Made by a program: the position numbers and the translations under genes. A stretch of 64,000 bases of DNA from Haliclystus octoradiatus. Lineage: Eukaryota > Cnidaria > Staurozoa > Stauromedusae > Haliclystidae. Under the pieces are notes generated by a model, which ran no database searches, was not told the origin of the DNA, and saw nothing but the letters and a program-made list of their open reading frames with translations. This document shows positions 1-12,500 of this stretch, one piece after another. The first letter of the stretch is position 1. Each line of letters opens with the position of its first letter. Where the stretch lies: the NCBI GenBank assembly GCA_916610825.1, contig OU744449.1, positions 12,159,520 through 12,223,519 on the forward strand, in the 5' to 3' direction.

Positions 1-3000
1 ACTCATAGAAAGTCAAAGAGCTTACAGATTTGTTTTAGGTAAAGACTGGGGGTTCAAAAGATTTATACGTAGAGATTTTCTAATGGATGAAGAAAATGGT
101 TTATTAGTTGATGATCGGCTAACCATATTTTGTGAGGTGAGCTTTATTATACTTAAGTCTGAACATATCTGTGATGAAGATGAAGTGATGTACTAGGCAA
201 TATGATCCAATAATGAGTAATGAGATCGATATACAGTATACAACTTTCCAATTTTGGAGAATTTTTGTTTGAACATTGATAGTATGTGCTCATGGTTGAC
301 ATCATCTGACATAATTAAGACGCCACATATCAATGAATACATCGTTTATGAAAATATCATTCTTAATTTTTAAGTTACAGTAATGATTCTGCACTTGTTG
401 AACTTATTCGAAGACCAGTATGTGCCCTAGTAACAAGGTTATCATACTGGAAAAAATGATAGGCTACCGCTCTCTATTACTGTGAATGATGCAGTACTAT
501 TTAATTTTCAATATTCAATTCCACACATCATAATGCCTTTTTTTAGCCCTTTTCATTGTTCCACTTGAATGTAATGACAGACACACCTGCACTTGCAATG
601 CAAAAACAGAATTGATTTTGTCGCTATCTTTCATACTAAAATGATTTCCTTGACAGTTTGTATCATCAATAGTCTTCGTAGCCTACTTCCCAAACTATAG
701 ATGCAGTGAAACCTGCATATAACGGCCAGCTAAGAGAAGTAGATAAATTCACCATTATAGATAATAGACAGGTGGTCTTTATATACAGGTTTGATTCAAT
801 AGAAAATACTATTTTAGACATTGAAAGAGTGACCACTATAAACAGATGGCCGCTGTATAGAGGTGACCGTTATAACAGGTTTGACTGTAATGCTACTTTC
901 TGAATTTGTTATTTTCTATACTGTACAGGATTTATATATTTATCACAATAATATAATTTGTATCAGTAAGTTTCTACTTATTAATTGTGTAATGAAAGTA
1001 AGCGATAATATAGACTTAGTTTGAGCTTTCGACATTGCTCATGTCATCTTCAGAAATTTATTTAAAAAGAAAAATTATTTAAAATACATGAGTTTGAAAA
1101 TGTTAAAGTTTTTACAAAGGCTAGATATAGTTTTAGAACGGGATGCGTTAGATAACAATAGCTTATTTCACAAAGGCAAGAAAAATAGCTTTTCAATATG
1201 CTGCTGGGAAAAGCCGAGATTTGATTGAGTCAGACTGAGTGTTAAGGTTTGGCTTGATTCGCCTGATTGCAAGCATTTCGTGAATTAAGCCGTCAAACTT
1301 GTCTTTGCATTTTTTCAAAACTTTAAAATTGTTTTCAGAACGAAATTTCTGTGTTGCTGATTTACACGTGCATAAACAGCAGACCCTTCTCTCTTGTGCT
1401 CGTCAATGCGTTGATGCAAATGTCTGCAGGTATATCCGACATAATTCTCTTCACACGAATCACACTGGAAGCTATATACAACGCATTAGCGAGACAACGT
1501 CTATTTATCGCTTACTTTTATTACACAATAATATAATTACAACTTCAAATCTAAGTAATGTGAAGCATCAATATCAAGTAGCAATCTCGTCATTCAGTTT
1601 TGGTTGATTTTCAACATTAATGCTAAAATGATCCCTATCTGTATATAAACATCTGTACCTTCTTTTCGCATTATAATTTCTAGAAGTTTGGTGATTGTTG
1701 CATGCTGATTGCTATCTTTTCTTCCATGAATCTCAGCTCAATGCTGCAATCAGGAATTCAAGGATGCTTATTAAGGCCCTGTTTACAAGGAGGATCTTCC
1801 TTCTAGCCAAATCATCCGACTCTATTGTTATCATGCGTTGTGTTTATGAAACCAGCTTCCAGGTAGGAGGACCGTCCTTCTTACAAGGGCGTATCATCAT
1901 CCTTCTACCTGAAAGCGGTTCTCCGTTGTTTTCATGTTGTGTCGCTCGTGTGAAGATATTCAAAGGCAGATGATCCTCGATGATCCTCGATAACTGTTAT
2001 GGAGCCCAGATCCTTTTTCATAAATTATGCTGAGACTGTGACTGCGTATGAAGCTGCCCTCCGACACAAGTCGCCTTTCCTTGTAAACACAAATTACTTT
2101 TTCTGTGACTTATGAGGATCATCCTGCTAGGAAGATGATCCATTGATCCTTCTCCTTGTAAACAAGGACTACGTGTTGATTTCATACGCTCATAGGATTT
2201 CATAGGATGTCTCAATAAGCTCCACAAAAAATGTATCAGGATAATTATGAATGTCAAGCCACGTTCACATGCTGAACCTCTTTGTAAGCAACTAGGTATT
2301 TTACAATTTCATGATCTGCATTCTTTCAAAGTGTTTACCTTTCTCCACAATGTGATAATGCAAAAAGCACCAACCTGCATTGAAGATATTTTTGTTTTCC
2401 AGCGTAATCACCGTAGAAAGAAAAATACATTTGCTGTACCTTTCGCAAAAACTTTTGCTTTGCAGCATTATCCAAATTACAAATTTCCTAGTCTTTGGAA
2501 TTATTTTAAGTTCAATTTTGACATCAATATTCCTTCCAAACGTTTCTGCAAATCTTTAAAAATGAAATTCATTGATAATTACTATGACGTATGCACTGTC
2601 ACAGACTGTTACATCTGCACCTAACAAACTGATTAAACTTTCCAACTTCTTTTTTTTCTTTCTTTTCTCTTTCTCCTTTTCATTCAACCCAAACCTTCAT
2701 CCATTGCAATTGCAATTGTTATTGGTTATTTTTTATTTTTATTTCATCTATGATTTATCCATTGTTATTGTTATTGACTTGATTTTATTATTATTTCATT
2801 TTATTTTATCTTTTTACTTAATATTTTGCCTGCTGTATGACATTAAATTCAATATTTCTATTTATAATTTTAACATAATTACAAACTCGAATCAATTGTT
2901 ATTTGATTTCTAAAATCCTCAATTTTTTATTTTATATCCTTTTCAAACTACTATAAATATAAGGTCTCCCAAATAAACAAGCATTCTATGCTTACGGGAT

Positions 3001-3072
3001 GACCTGATCATGTAACAATTTCTAATAAAAACACACTGTATTTAACTCAAAAAGTTATTATGATCAAATAAA

Positions 3073-3107
<35 letters not shown>

Positions 3108-4921
3108 ACGCTATTTTTCATATATCCAGGTTAGTGTTGTGGCAGATTCAGTCAACCTATCTGGGCAATCTGTTATGTCTACTTTGAAAGTTCCCGAATG
3201 TAATTTAGCAGCTGATTTGGGAGTGTTATTAGATCAAGGAACATTTAGTGATATGACATTAGTTGCTGGTGAGCGACGGTTCCCTGTACATAAAGCAATA
3301 TTAGCATCTCGCTCGCCTGTATTTGCCGCAATGTTCGGTCATAATATGGAAGAGATCAAACAAGGTGTTGTACATATATCTGACTTAGAACCTGACGTAT
3401 TAAATGAAATGTTAAAGTATATTTATACGGGGAAACCTACACAGCTTGATACTATGGCAGATGTTCTCTTGGCTGCTGCAGATAAGGTAAGTTATCCACT
3501 ACAACCTTCTCATTTGCTGTAGTTTATTCAACCTTTTTTGTTGTCATTTGAAGAACCGTTTCTTGGTTCACCATGTCAATGATTTGTTCATTGTTTACAC
3601 ATTTGGTGAGATTTTGTGATATACAGCCATGTATACAGCATATGCCACTGTTGGAAATCATTTTACAGAAAATTTGCAGAGGCTAGATTAGAGCATACGT
3701 AGCAAAATTTAATGAAACTTTTCAAAAATTTACTTCGTATGCAAACTATCCCTAAAACTTTGTGATATTTATTTGAATGGTTCAGAGTCTAGAAAATCAA
3801 CTTGCTTCTCTCAAGAATTCTGTATTTTCCAAAGTCCCATAACAAAGTAAAAATGGAAGCCAGTCATGAAAGTTTAGTTATAGTCCTACCATTATAGTTA
3901 TGCCATTTCCACCTTATATTTAAGGATCAATTTTCAAGTCAGTTCACATCTGTCAACCACTCATGTAGAATATGAGATAATTTTATCAAGGGCTCATTTC
4001 TATAGTTTGAATTTAGTTGTTTGCTGTCTGGAAAGCATACTGTGTCCAATTTCCATCTATATAACAATGTGTGAGTTTTTATTATATATTATTGTTATAT
4101 ATAATATAATAATAATAATGTGGTATCTAACAGCAGTTGAGATAGTGCTCGATGTCATTTGACAGAGCGTAAACAATAATAATGGAGTCAAAGACTACTC
4201 ATTCATTTTCTGTAACTTGAAGTTTCTCCTTCAAACTTCAACTTCAAGTTACAGAAAATGAATGTGTAGTCTTTGACTCCATTATTATTATTATTATTAT
4301 TATTGTTATATATTATTATAATGTGTGTGCATTGTTTATTTCGTTTAGTATGCATTGGACAGACTAAAAATGTCATGTGAAGAAGCTCTTGCATCTAACT
4401 TATCAATAGAAAATGTTTGTGATATCCTAATACTTGCGGATTTACATAATGCCCAGCAACTCAAGACGATTTCAATAGAATTTACAAATAGGTAAGTTGA
4501 TAAATGAATCAGGACAAGATTTGTGTAGTTGAGATAATACAATTGTTTTTAGAAGGGTGATGGTACAACATATTTATCTTCCTTACTTGTTAGACAAATA
4601 TAATGTCTTACGTATATTAATTGGTTGATTATCTTTATTTAATTTTATGGAGGGTTGAACGTGTCAAGTTATTCTCACACAGGACATAGAAAATTATACT
4701 TTCTCACCTGGTAGACGTAACATATAACTTCGGCTCAGATAGACATATTATTCTGTTTAATTTTTTTTTGCAGCCATTCAGCAGAAGTAATGGAAGCCAA
4801 TGGATGGAAACGTCTTATCAGAGATCATGCCAATATTGTAGCTGACGCGTTTCGTGCTTTAGCAAGTATTCATTCTTCTGTGTGGTGGAGGCCTCCAAGA
4901 AAGCGCAAGAAGCAACAATAA
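1..4921 (+). CDS. SPOP: SPOP-like MATH/BTB ubiquitin ligase adaptor, 3' part (4 exons seen, 5' end outside window)
   Basis: Exons: <1-136, 3130-3486, 4349-4491, 4774-4921; all introns are GT-AG and the frame is continuous for about 260 residues up to the TAA. The first exon carries the end of the MATH domain (ESQRAYRFV, then GKDWGF, containing the Trp and Phe that line the substrate groove of human SPOP near residues 131-133). Exon 2 carries the BTB domain ([29 protein letters not shown]). Exons 3-4 carry the BACK/3-box region ([22 protein letters not shown]) and a basic tail, PPRKRKKQQ, like the nuclear signal of SPOP. SPOP proteins bring substrates to cullin-3 in the nucleus. The BTB part is more diverged than MATH, so a lineage-specific SPOP paralogue is possible. 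AATAAA lies at 5214, about 295 bases after the stop. Intron 1 holds a MITE, a Penelope fragment and a LINE tail. Confidence 0.9.
702..890. mobile_element. TA-flanked MITE, copy A
   Basis: An approximately 190 bp element begins with CAGTGAAACCTGCATATAAC and ends in the inverted form GTTATAACAGGTTTGACTG. The same element recurs at about 11010, 40815, 49230 and 59713, in both orientations. Better-preserved copies have TA next to the ends, which suggests a Tc1/mariner-type non-autonomous element. It has no coding capacity; the short open frame across it is incidental. Confidence 0.75.
940..1530 (-). mobile_element. Penelope-like element fragment (GIY-YIG end)
   Basis: On the minus strand, about 1495-1363 translates to a GIY-YIG endonuclease-like segment ([18 protein letters not shown], then [10 protein letters not shown]). 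About 1330-1205 gives the typical C-terminal segment ([20 protein letters not shown], then [12 protein letters not shown]). This order is characteristic of Penelope-like retroelements. A 24-base inverted repeat flanks it (985-1008 and 1504-1527), in keeping with the terminal repeats these elements often have. It is an old, broken copy lying in SPOP intron 1. Confidence 0.75.
1773..2173. mobile_element. MITE-like inverted-repeat element
   Basis: The left end reads AAGGCCCTGTTTACAAGGAG and the right end, on the opposite strand, reads AGTCCTTGTTTACAAGGAG. Between them are further diverged inverted copies of the same GGATC/CCTTC-rich sequence. No coding capacity and no clear target duplication. 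It lies in SPOP intron 1. Confidence 0.6.
2190..3107 (+). mobile_element. LINE 3' end with (TATC)n tail
   Basis: An open frame around 2247-2624 resembles the C-terminal region that follows reverse transcriptase in CR1/L2-like LINEs: [15 protein letters not shown], then [18 protein letters not shown]. It is followed by an AT-rich 3' untranslated stretch and a terminal microsatellite of TATC units at about 3069-3107, the usual 3' tail of this LINE group. It is 5'-truncated, with no catalytic reverse transcriptase motifs in this copy. It ends 22 bases before SPOP exon 3130-3486. Clade assignment is uncertain. Confidence 0.65.
4175..4289. repeat. Long intronic hairpin, 48-bp arms
   Basis: Arms 4175-4222 and 4242-4289 are inverted copies of equal length with one mismatch, around a 19-base loop, within the third intron of SPOP seen here (3487-4348). 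The arms include GGAGTCAAAGACTAC and TTTTCTGTAACTTGAAG. It is either a very young foldback MITE or a hairpin-forming RNA. Confidence 0.85.
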
Positions 4922-6390
4922 TTATGAGGCTACTAGGATGCTCGTTAATTTCTCTTTCTATTGTGACTAAGTCAACAAGAACTGAGGGGATTGAATTTGT
5001 AGGCCCTATACTGCTCAATTTCATTTGAAAGAAATACACCAATACAGTATAACTATGGCGAAGAAAAGGAATACGGTATTCTCAATACCAAGGATAATTA
5101 TTGATCAAATACTCCTCCTGATCAAAACAAGTTGTTTTCAATTAAATTACGAAACTTGTGGTTATCAAAAGTCCTCTTACTATGGATGAAGTTCAATACT
5201 GGAACAAATGAAAAATAAAAGAACCGATGATAGACTATGATGCCTTGTAAAAATGGGCCATTTCTAATATGATATGAAAGTATCAATTTTTAGCACATTT
5301 TATAAACTGTTTGCATACACCCTTCGCGCAGATGCAACTGAACTATAGCTTATCTGCACTATAATTTCATCAATGGGCTACAATTCTCCCGGCACTTGAA
5401 ATGATATATCTAGATTAACTTTAGATTTATTCTTGTTTTATAGAGGTTGCATTACATGTATCAGAAATTTGATTAGTAGGAAAATATTTTTAAATCCTTA
5501 TTTGTACAGCAAAGAGTAGAAAACCTAAAAATGTTGATATGAATAATGTTGTAAATAATTATTATAATTATCTGTTTGTAAGAGACGTAAAACTCTCTAC
5601 ATATTTATTGATAAATTTGAACAAACAGATAGACAATGATTCAAAGAGCGGTGTATAAAGAGATATCAAAAATATTATTAACTTATAATTCACTGGTAGC
5701 CTAACTCTTGTTTTGAATAGTTGATCTTCCATAGATGTAGCAATCAACATGGGCCTAACAGCCATGGAACCAGGAAGATTTTTCAAACTCCAAAAAATTG
5801 GTCGATGTTTTTAAGATATTGCGGTACTGAGCTGTGTTTTCCCAATGTATGACGAGAAAAATACGAGACCCTGGGATTTTTTGCAATCATTGCCTTTATA
5901 CAACAATTTACTAACTAACCAAGACTATGTTGCTTATAATTTTATTTTCAAAATAAAGCCTAATATTTACAATCAAATGTAGTAAGAAACCTTGAAGGCA
6001 CTGGGGTACATTTGCAAATAGCCCCCTCCCTGCGTCCCCTTAAGAGGCTTTTAGGTACTTGAATGATAGTCGTCCACCCATCACAATACCAAGGAATCCC
6101 TCTGACAGCACTTCCAGGTCATTTGAAGTTCTGCCATTATCTTAAGTCCAAAAATATCAACCAATCAGAATACAGGTTTTCTGCTAAGATGATAAGTCAG
6201 TCCATGTGGCAAAGTATTGAGGTTAAAGTTAACTTTAATACACACAAGAATTGTTTAATCTTGATCTGAATCTAATGTTCAATCGTCGGCATTACTATCG
6301 ACATCCGATTGAAATGTAGATTATGACAAAGTCTTTCGCATGAATTCTAGCTGCATTGTTGTTCTGTTTGCTATCCATAACATTCTTCGG
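4922..6390. other. Intergenic: SPOP 3' flank, no gene seen
   Basis: After the SPOP stop there is AT-rich sequence with a poly(A) signal at 5214 and no open frame showing a conserved domain. Short frames at 5568-5786 and 6063-6269 lack recognisable homology or splice context. I see no structured repeat here. Confidence 0.6.
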
Positions 6391-6391
6391 A

Positions 6392-6399
6392 TGACGTCA
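6392..6399. promoter_or_regulatory. Palindromic CRE-type site TGACGTCA upstream of myosin light chain
   Basis: A perfect TGACGTCA octamer lies about 250 bases upstream of the start codon of the light chain gene. This is the consensus for CREB/ATF-type bZIP factors. It falls where the core promoter or 5' UTR would be expected. Function is inferred only from position and motif. Confidence 0.35.
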
Positions 6400-6645
6400 C
6401 ATTCTGTTGTTTCTTTTCATTCGATTAGCGGACCGGAAACGATATGCCCATACTTGGAGAAACCAGACTCATTTGCATAACAATAGCCCTACTGCTTTGT
6501 CGATGATTTGGGTTTCCGCCTCTCTACTCAAACATCACACAGAAAAGTTTTCTCCGTCTTAGTTGTCGTAAAATACTGTCAAAGAGGAAAGAAGCTCGCT
6601 GCTTACACTCGTAACAAACTTACATACCTATTAAATTTATTTGCC

Positions 6646-9091
6646 ATGGATGATGTTGAAGGTGCGTATAAAATATACTGTGAAATGTTATTCTGCTTTT
6701 GTTTTTCAACTCACGGGTGCTGAATTGTCGTGCGCTGTTCAACTCAAATTGTGTCTCAGTTCAGTTTCTTTTGGCTTTACCTTACGATTATTTGCTTTTC
6801 TTACAATGTAGTTTGTTGCTTGGTTAGTTTCTGTTTCCGTTTAGCTATTTGAGTTCGTCTATTATGTTTTTTAGAGCTATACTGCAAGATTAGTACAGGT
6901 GGTTTCGCTAGACGCTTCACAAACGGAAAAGAAATGAGCTGCGTTCTGAGCCGCTTGTTTTAAGTCGCAAATCCTCTACCTGTATTCAGCCTTTTATGGT
7001 CTTAATACGTTCTCTATCAGGTCGACTCCCTTCCTTGGTAAATTGTCGTACTCATGTTATATGTTTTGTGCCGAATTTGTTCGTGTCTTGCCTACAAAGC
7101 TCAAACCATTGTTATGTCCGTGCTTCAATATTTCATTTTATTACGTCCAAAGTTTTATTTTCAATTCCGAAAATATACCTTTAAGTGTTTCTACTCGCAC
7201 TGATGCAACTGTATTTTACCAAAAATATTTAATGTTGAAACCTCATAACTTGGTTGCAAATAAAACGGAATATGCCAGTTTTGTAATGGGCGTAGTACGC
7301 CACAATTCTGCATCTACGCGTAATCATAGCAACATAATTTTTGACTCATGGTTATTTTCAAATATTGTGCTTAAATAACGCAAATGGTTGTTTGCTTGCT
7401 ACCTGTTTTTGTTTTACATCCTGTAAGGCTGTAAGCATATTATAACATAATAATTTATTTGCTCGATCTATGTGGTTTATCCATTGATCTCATGAATAGG
7501 CATACATGGTAGTGTTCTGATTAATTAATCAGAAAACTTGATTATATTTTATTTTATTTGCAGAATATCGTGATGCTTTCTCCTTATTTGATCGCAAAGG
7601 AGATGGAAAAATAGAAAGTGGCCAGATTGGTTCCGTTTTACGTGCTTTGGGTTTAAATCCAACACAAGCTGATGTCAAGAAAGTAGAAAAAGATGTGGAT
7701 CCTGAAGGTAGGTTGACATTTGTTGTTATGCACCCCCCGACGCTTGTGTAGACATTAGCAATAGGGGTTTCCATTCCAACAGAGCTGGTTTCCCCATTGC
7801 AATATTTTGAATGTTGATAATCTGTTAAGAATATAATAACTTGCTTTTGCTTACGTTATTGTTAGTATAAAAAAACTAATGTTGATGTTTTACTGGCAAC
7901 TTTTTCACCGCATGATTTTCGCAATTTCCATTGTTGGTTATATTCTTTGTGCTTATGTTGTAGGTTCAAAACGCATATCATTTGAAGAATTTTTGCCAGT
8001 ATATTATTCACAAAAACAAAAGAAACCTATGGGCTCAATTGAACATTTTAACGAAGGTCTTCGAGTATTTGATCGTGATGGAAATGGTTTTATTAGCGCT
8101 GCTGAAATTCGTCACGTTTTATCAAGTCTCGGTACGTGTAATTTAAATCCTTTTTGTTTTGATTTGTAAGCCTCTGATCACACCGCATTTCTATTGTTAT
8201 TCAATATCAATGTTTTATCATAGGTGAACGATTGACCAATGACGAATGCGAAGTATTGCTCCAAGGAATGGAAGATAACCAAGGCCAAGTTAACTATGAA
8301 GGTGAATATCTGTTGATGCTTATACCCTGGTATAATATATAAATCATGAATCCAAATGAATACTACATTCCTAAAACATGTATGCTACAACAAGCATATC
8401 TGCAGTCAACAATGGTTTCCTCAGTGAATTTATCAATGAATAAAACAGTTTTAGTCCTCAAAATTCATTGAAATACCTTAATGTTGACATCCAAGAGGTT
8501 GCTATGGTAACTTGAAAAATTTATGGTATTCCTCGTAAATTGAAATACAGTCTCTATCATTTTACCCCCCCCTCCCCCCAAAAAAAAAAAAGTAATGTAT
8601 TGAACACTTAACGAAATAGATGACATTCATTTACTCAAAACTATCTCAAATTAATGTCACCTATCATTGCTCAATTCTTTTTGTGCTCATAAATACATTT
8701 AACACAATTCTACTTTTTTGAATCAAAGTAAGTGTGCCATTTTGTTCACTTTTACTCAATCTGATTACATAAGAAGATCGTTCATCAGTCTGTGTATTGT
8801 CTGACAAAATGTCTAGCTTTTAGGAATCCTAGAAATTGTTGAACTTTTCTCTGAATGTTTTGTCAAGGTTTGTGATGGGCTGAATCAAGAAAATTGTCAA
8901 ATTGCTGTAGCCTTCTAGGATCTAGGATCCCCACTTTTGTCTGATCTTGAGTCTTTGATGACTCATAATCTTTGGCATGACTACGCATTAAAGCCTGTGG
9001 AATTGCAATTCTGATTTTCTCCTGAATTAAAACTTATTATTATTATTATTATTTCCCTTTAGATTTTGTTCGAAATGTCATGAACGGATAA
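6646..9091 (+). CDS. Essential (alkali) myosin light chain, five exons
   Basis: Exons 6646-6661, 7564-7707, 7964-8131, 8224-8301, 9063-9091, all GT-AG, give 144 residues beginning [20 protein letters not shown] and ending DFVRNVMNG. Length and sequence match the essential light chain that wraps the first IQ motif of myosin II or V heavy chains (vertebrate MYL6, fly Mlc-c). It has four EF-hand units. EF1 ([12 protein letters not shown], residues about 15-26) lacks the final acidic ligand. EF3 ([12 protein letters not shown], about 90-101) has all canonical Ca2+ ligands. EF4 is degenerate. The tiny first coding exon, with only MDDVE plus one base, is typical of this gene family. Muscle and non-muscle isoforms cannot be told apart here. 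It is not calmodulin: it lacks four canonical loops and has the light-chain signature LRALGLNPT. Confidence 0.93.
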
Positions 9092-9565
9092 ATGAATTGA
9101 ACATCAATAATGAGAAAACGTTAATAATTAGATAACAATTACAGATGTTAGCATTTGTTCCCTAGTTTAATCTGTTTTATATAACATGTGAAAATTCAAC
9201 TTGTACAAAGTAACAATTTGTGGGTTTTGATTTAAATTTTGTAAACAATAACCAAAATAACATTCAATATTTCTACAGTGTAGAATTTGGTTTCCATTGT
9301 CTATTCCTCTGGAATGTGTTGACTTTCATTGCCTAGAATTTATTGTTTGGTCCTGCTGTGTGTTGATAAATTATATCAGTGATAGTAGAGAGTTGCTATA
9401 AGTAGACACAACAATTTTAATACTGAGTTACAAACCAACTGTTACCTAACAAACTTCTGGTACGACTTATGCGCTCTTGAGCATAATTATTAAAAGTCGA
9501 TACCAGATGATTTAAAATTTACAAATCATGACAACATCCTTGATTGATTGATTGAATATGATCAT
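9092..9565. other. Convergent 3' interval between myosin light chain and HUS1
   Basis: About 475 bases separate the two convergent genes. On the minus strand AATAAA (9344-9339) lies about 220 bases after the HUS1 stop and is a plausible poly(A) signal. No other feature seen. Confidence 0.55.
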
Positions 9566-12500
9566 TTATAACATTATACCTGGTAAATGATAATGAAATG
9601 ATATACCATCTCCTTCAAATAAAAAATGAACAGCTTGACCATCAATCATATTGCATTGTGGTCTCAATAATATTGATTGCTGTCCTTGTAAAAATGTCAC
9701 AACTTTTTGTACCTCAACGCGAACTTCTATCATTGGTAAATTTGAAACTTGTGACTCTTGATAAACGCTTTGATTCATATCAGGTCCTTTGAAATTTGTC
9801 GTTACTGTTGCTTCATCTGTTTGAATTTGCAGTAAAAATTGTCCAGCACTGTTTGCAGCCATTATCTAAATAAAAGGAAGTGAACATTGAAACATCTAGT
9901 GATGTTTTGATGGGGGAGTGGCATTCTACCACAACGGTGTCTCCTCACTACTTACATATGTTTTCTTGTTCTAAGTGACAATATCATCGGTATTATCAAT
10001 ATAAGTATTATTATCTTTGGAATAAGTTTTGTATATGAAGTACTTTTAAGTTAAGGAAATCACTGCATATCAGTAATGTGGTCTTGTCGTCACATTAGCC
10101 ATAATAACTTGATGAGATTACAGTACCACGTCTTCAACCAAACTGAGCCAATCATGATAATCTATTATTAATATTTTGATTGAGTGGCGGATCCATGCGT
10201 TCCCAATACGTGAATTGACCCATACATTCATTTGTTCAGTTGTCATTCATACTTGTATGCTAAATCCCCTCAAAACCAATCTATGGTATTTATTTCAAAG
10301 GTGTAAAATTCCCTGATATACATTTCTTGGTCTTTCCTTGCAGGTCTAACATGTGTTTATTCTCTGCCAGGAGACTCATTAAAACACTTTTTGATGCTGA
10401 GATGACCGCAAATTACGATACATTGACATCTGACTTTAGGTCGTTCTTAAGCCAAAATCACAATGTTCATGTTTTTTTTATCTACATCCACTATCACATA
10501 CCATAAAGCCGCTCAGATTTTTGAAACGCTCCACAACACTTTTGATTGTTTTCAAATTTGGCAATGTAAGGCTTACCTGAAATAAGAATCAATTTTAAAA
10601 TACATTGGACAATGTTTAACAACAAAAATATTAGATAGGTTGATTTTCATTGATTGCATTTGTTAATATTCAATCAAGAGAAACTTTGCAGTACTACCTA
10701 AATGTGATAGGAAATATAGATTTTTAATCTTGACAATCACTTTCAGTTTCTGATTTGTAGAATATAAACTAACATAATTACTAACATCATACTGCGTTAT
10801 ATTGCTCATTGCGGCTCATGAAATTAAATCATTATTAATATTCCTAGATGAATATAATTGAGATATTTTGAAGAATTTCTCAATGATGTGCCAATATTAT
10901 TCTACAATAAATTTGGTCTGAAACTTTTTCCAGACACCAGCTTAATATTAAATTTATAACATTATAAGGTGAAATATCTTGTCGGACCATGCCAACACAA
11001 CCGGTTTATATAAAGTCAAACCTGTTAAAACGGTCATCTCTACACAGCGGCGACCTGTCTATAAAGTGGTCACTCTTGCAATGTCTTGAATAGTATTTTC
11101 TATTGAATCAAACCTGCATATAACAGTCACCTGTTTATAGTGGTCAATTTATCTCTCTCTCTCTTAGCTGGCTGTTATATAGATGTTTAACTGTACTCCT
11201 GTTATGCAACTTGAAAGTAAATTTGATAAGTTACATGGTTGCTTTATTAAAACAGGTTTTCTGCATTAACAAAATCCAGGTATTTATAACTGAAAATATT
11301 ACACTTGAGAATGTTGAGAGGGATTTGTCAAGTCAAAAAGATTTACCCTACATATACAATTATACATGCGTTATTCCATTAAGATATTGATCAGCTGTGT
11401 GCTATAAATGATAAACATACGTCGTAGGTGTCCACAAGTGGTCTCTGGTAGTCATCCCAGAAACGAGACGGAATTATGTTGATAGGAACGTTGTGAACCA
11501 CAGATCTTGTATGATTTGTCAATGAAGGCTGCAAAAGAAATAATTAACATGCCATTTATTAACTATATGCATGCTTTATATGAGTGTGAGAAAATCAAAG
11601 CAAACACTATCATGTGGTTACTGGCAATCATTTATGATAGAGCTTTGGATTTAACACCAGCCTACTTTACTTACAAGTGTTATTTCAAATACAAGACATG
11701 CTGTTTGTTTCTTGGCCAAGCGTATTTTGACAGCTTGAGCACTTTGAGCTGATTTCATTGCTCTTGCAAAATTATCAACAATTATTTCAAAGTAGATTTC
11801 ATTTCTTGAGTCTTTTCCTTCAATGCGATATTCATCAAAGAAATTTTCCTGAAAAGTATAAATACAATTGAATTTGCATAGATATGAATAATATACCAGT
11901 ATGCCTATATATATTTGTTCTAGAGTGAAACATATTGATGTTGTGTCGCATTCTAAAATCTACATGTTATGCCCTTATTTGTGAAGACTGTTGAAATCAG
12001 CTGCCTAAAATGCCTAGAAATTCACTAAAACAATTGTACTTTCATAGTATTAGGGGCAAAATATAACAGGAGGAGGTTCCTATAAAACAGGAATCGAGAA
12101 TCACTCTTTTAATAGCACAAAACGTTTGTGTCATTCTGCACCCATATTGTGTGCATAATTAAAATTTGTTCGTATATTAAAATGAAAATGAATAATACTT
12201 TCTGCTAAAGAAGGAAATCTTTGTCCTCATGGGTTCTCGTGATCCCAAAATTGCACCCCCTAGAAACCCCATCCAGGCCACCCAATAACTGTCAGACTCA
12301 ACAAATTGAATTGTGAGTCCAAGTATGGTACATACAAACCTGGGATAACTCACACCAAAAACTCGCCCCTCCACTGGCCAACCTTTCAGTCAAGATGAAA
12401 GATAGTTGTGTTGGACTCAGGCACACTACACATGTCTTCGCTACTTTACTCACTGTTCCTAGAACCTCTAAAACAAAGAAAAAAGTGGGGCCATCCATAA

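Noticed and set aside
2572-2913. 113-residue frame rich in Phe, Leu and Ile
   Set aside because: Translation of T-rich LINE 3' untranslated sequence; no domain, no splice support.
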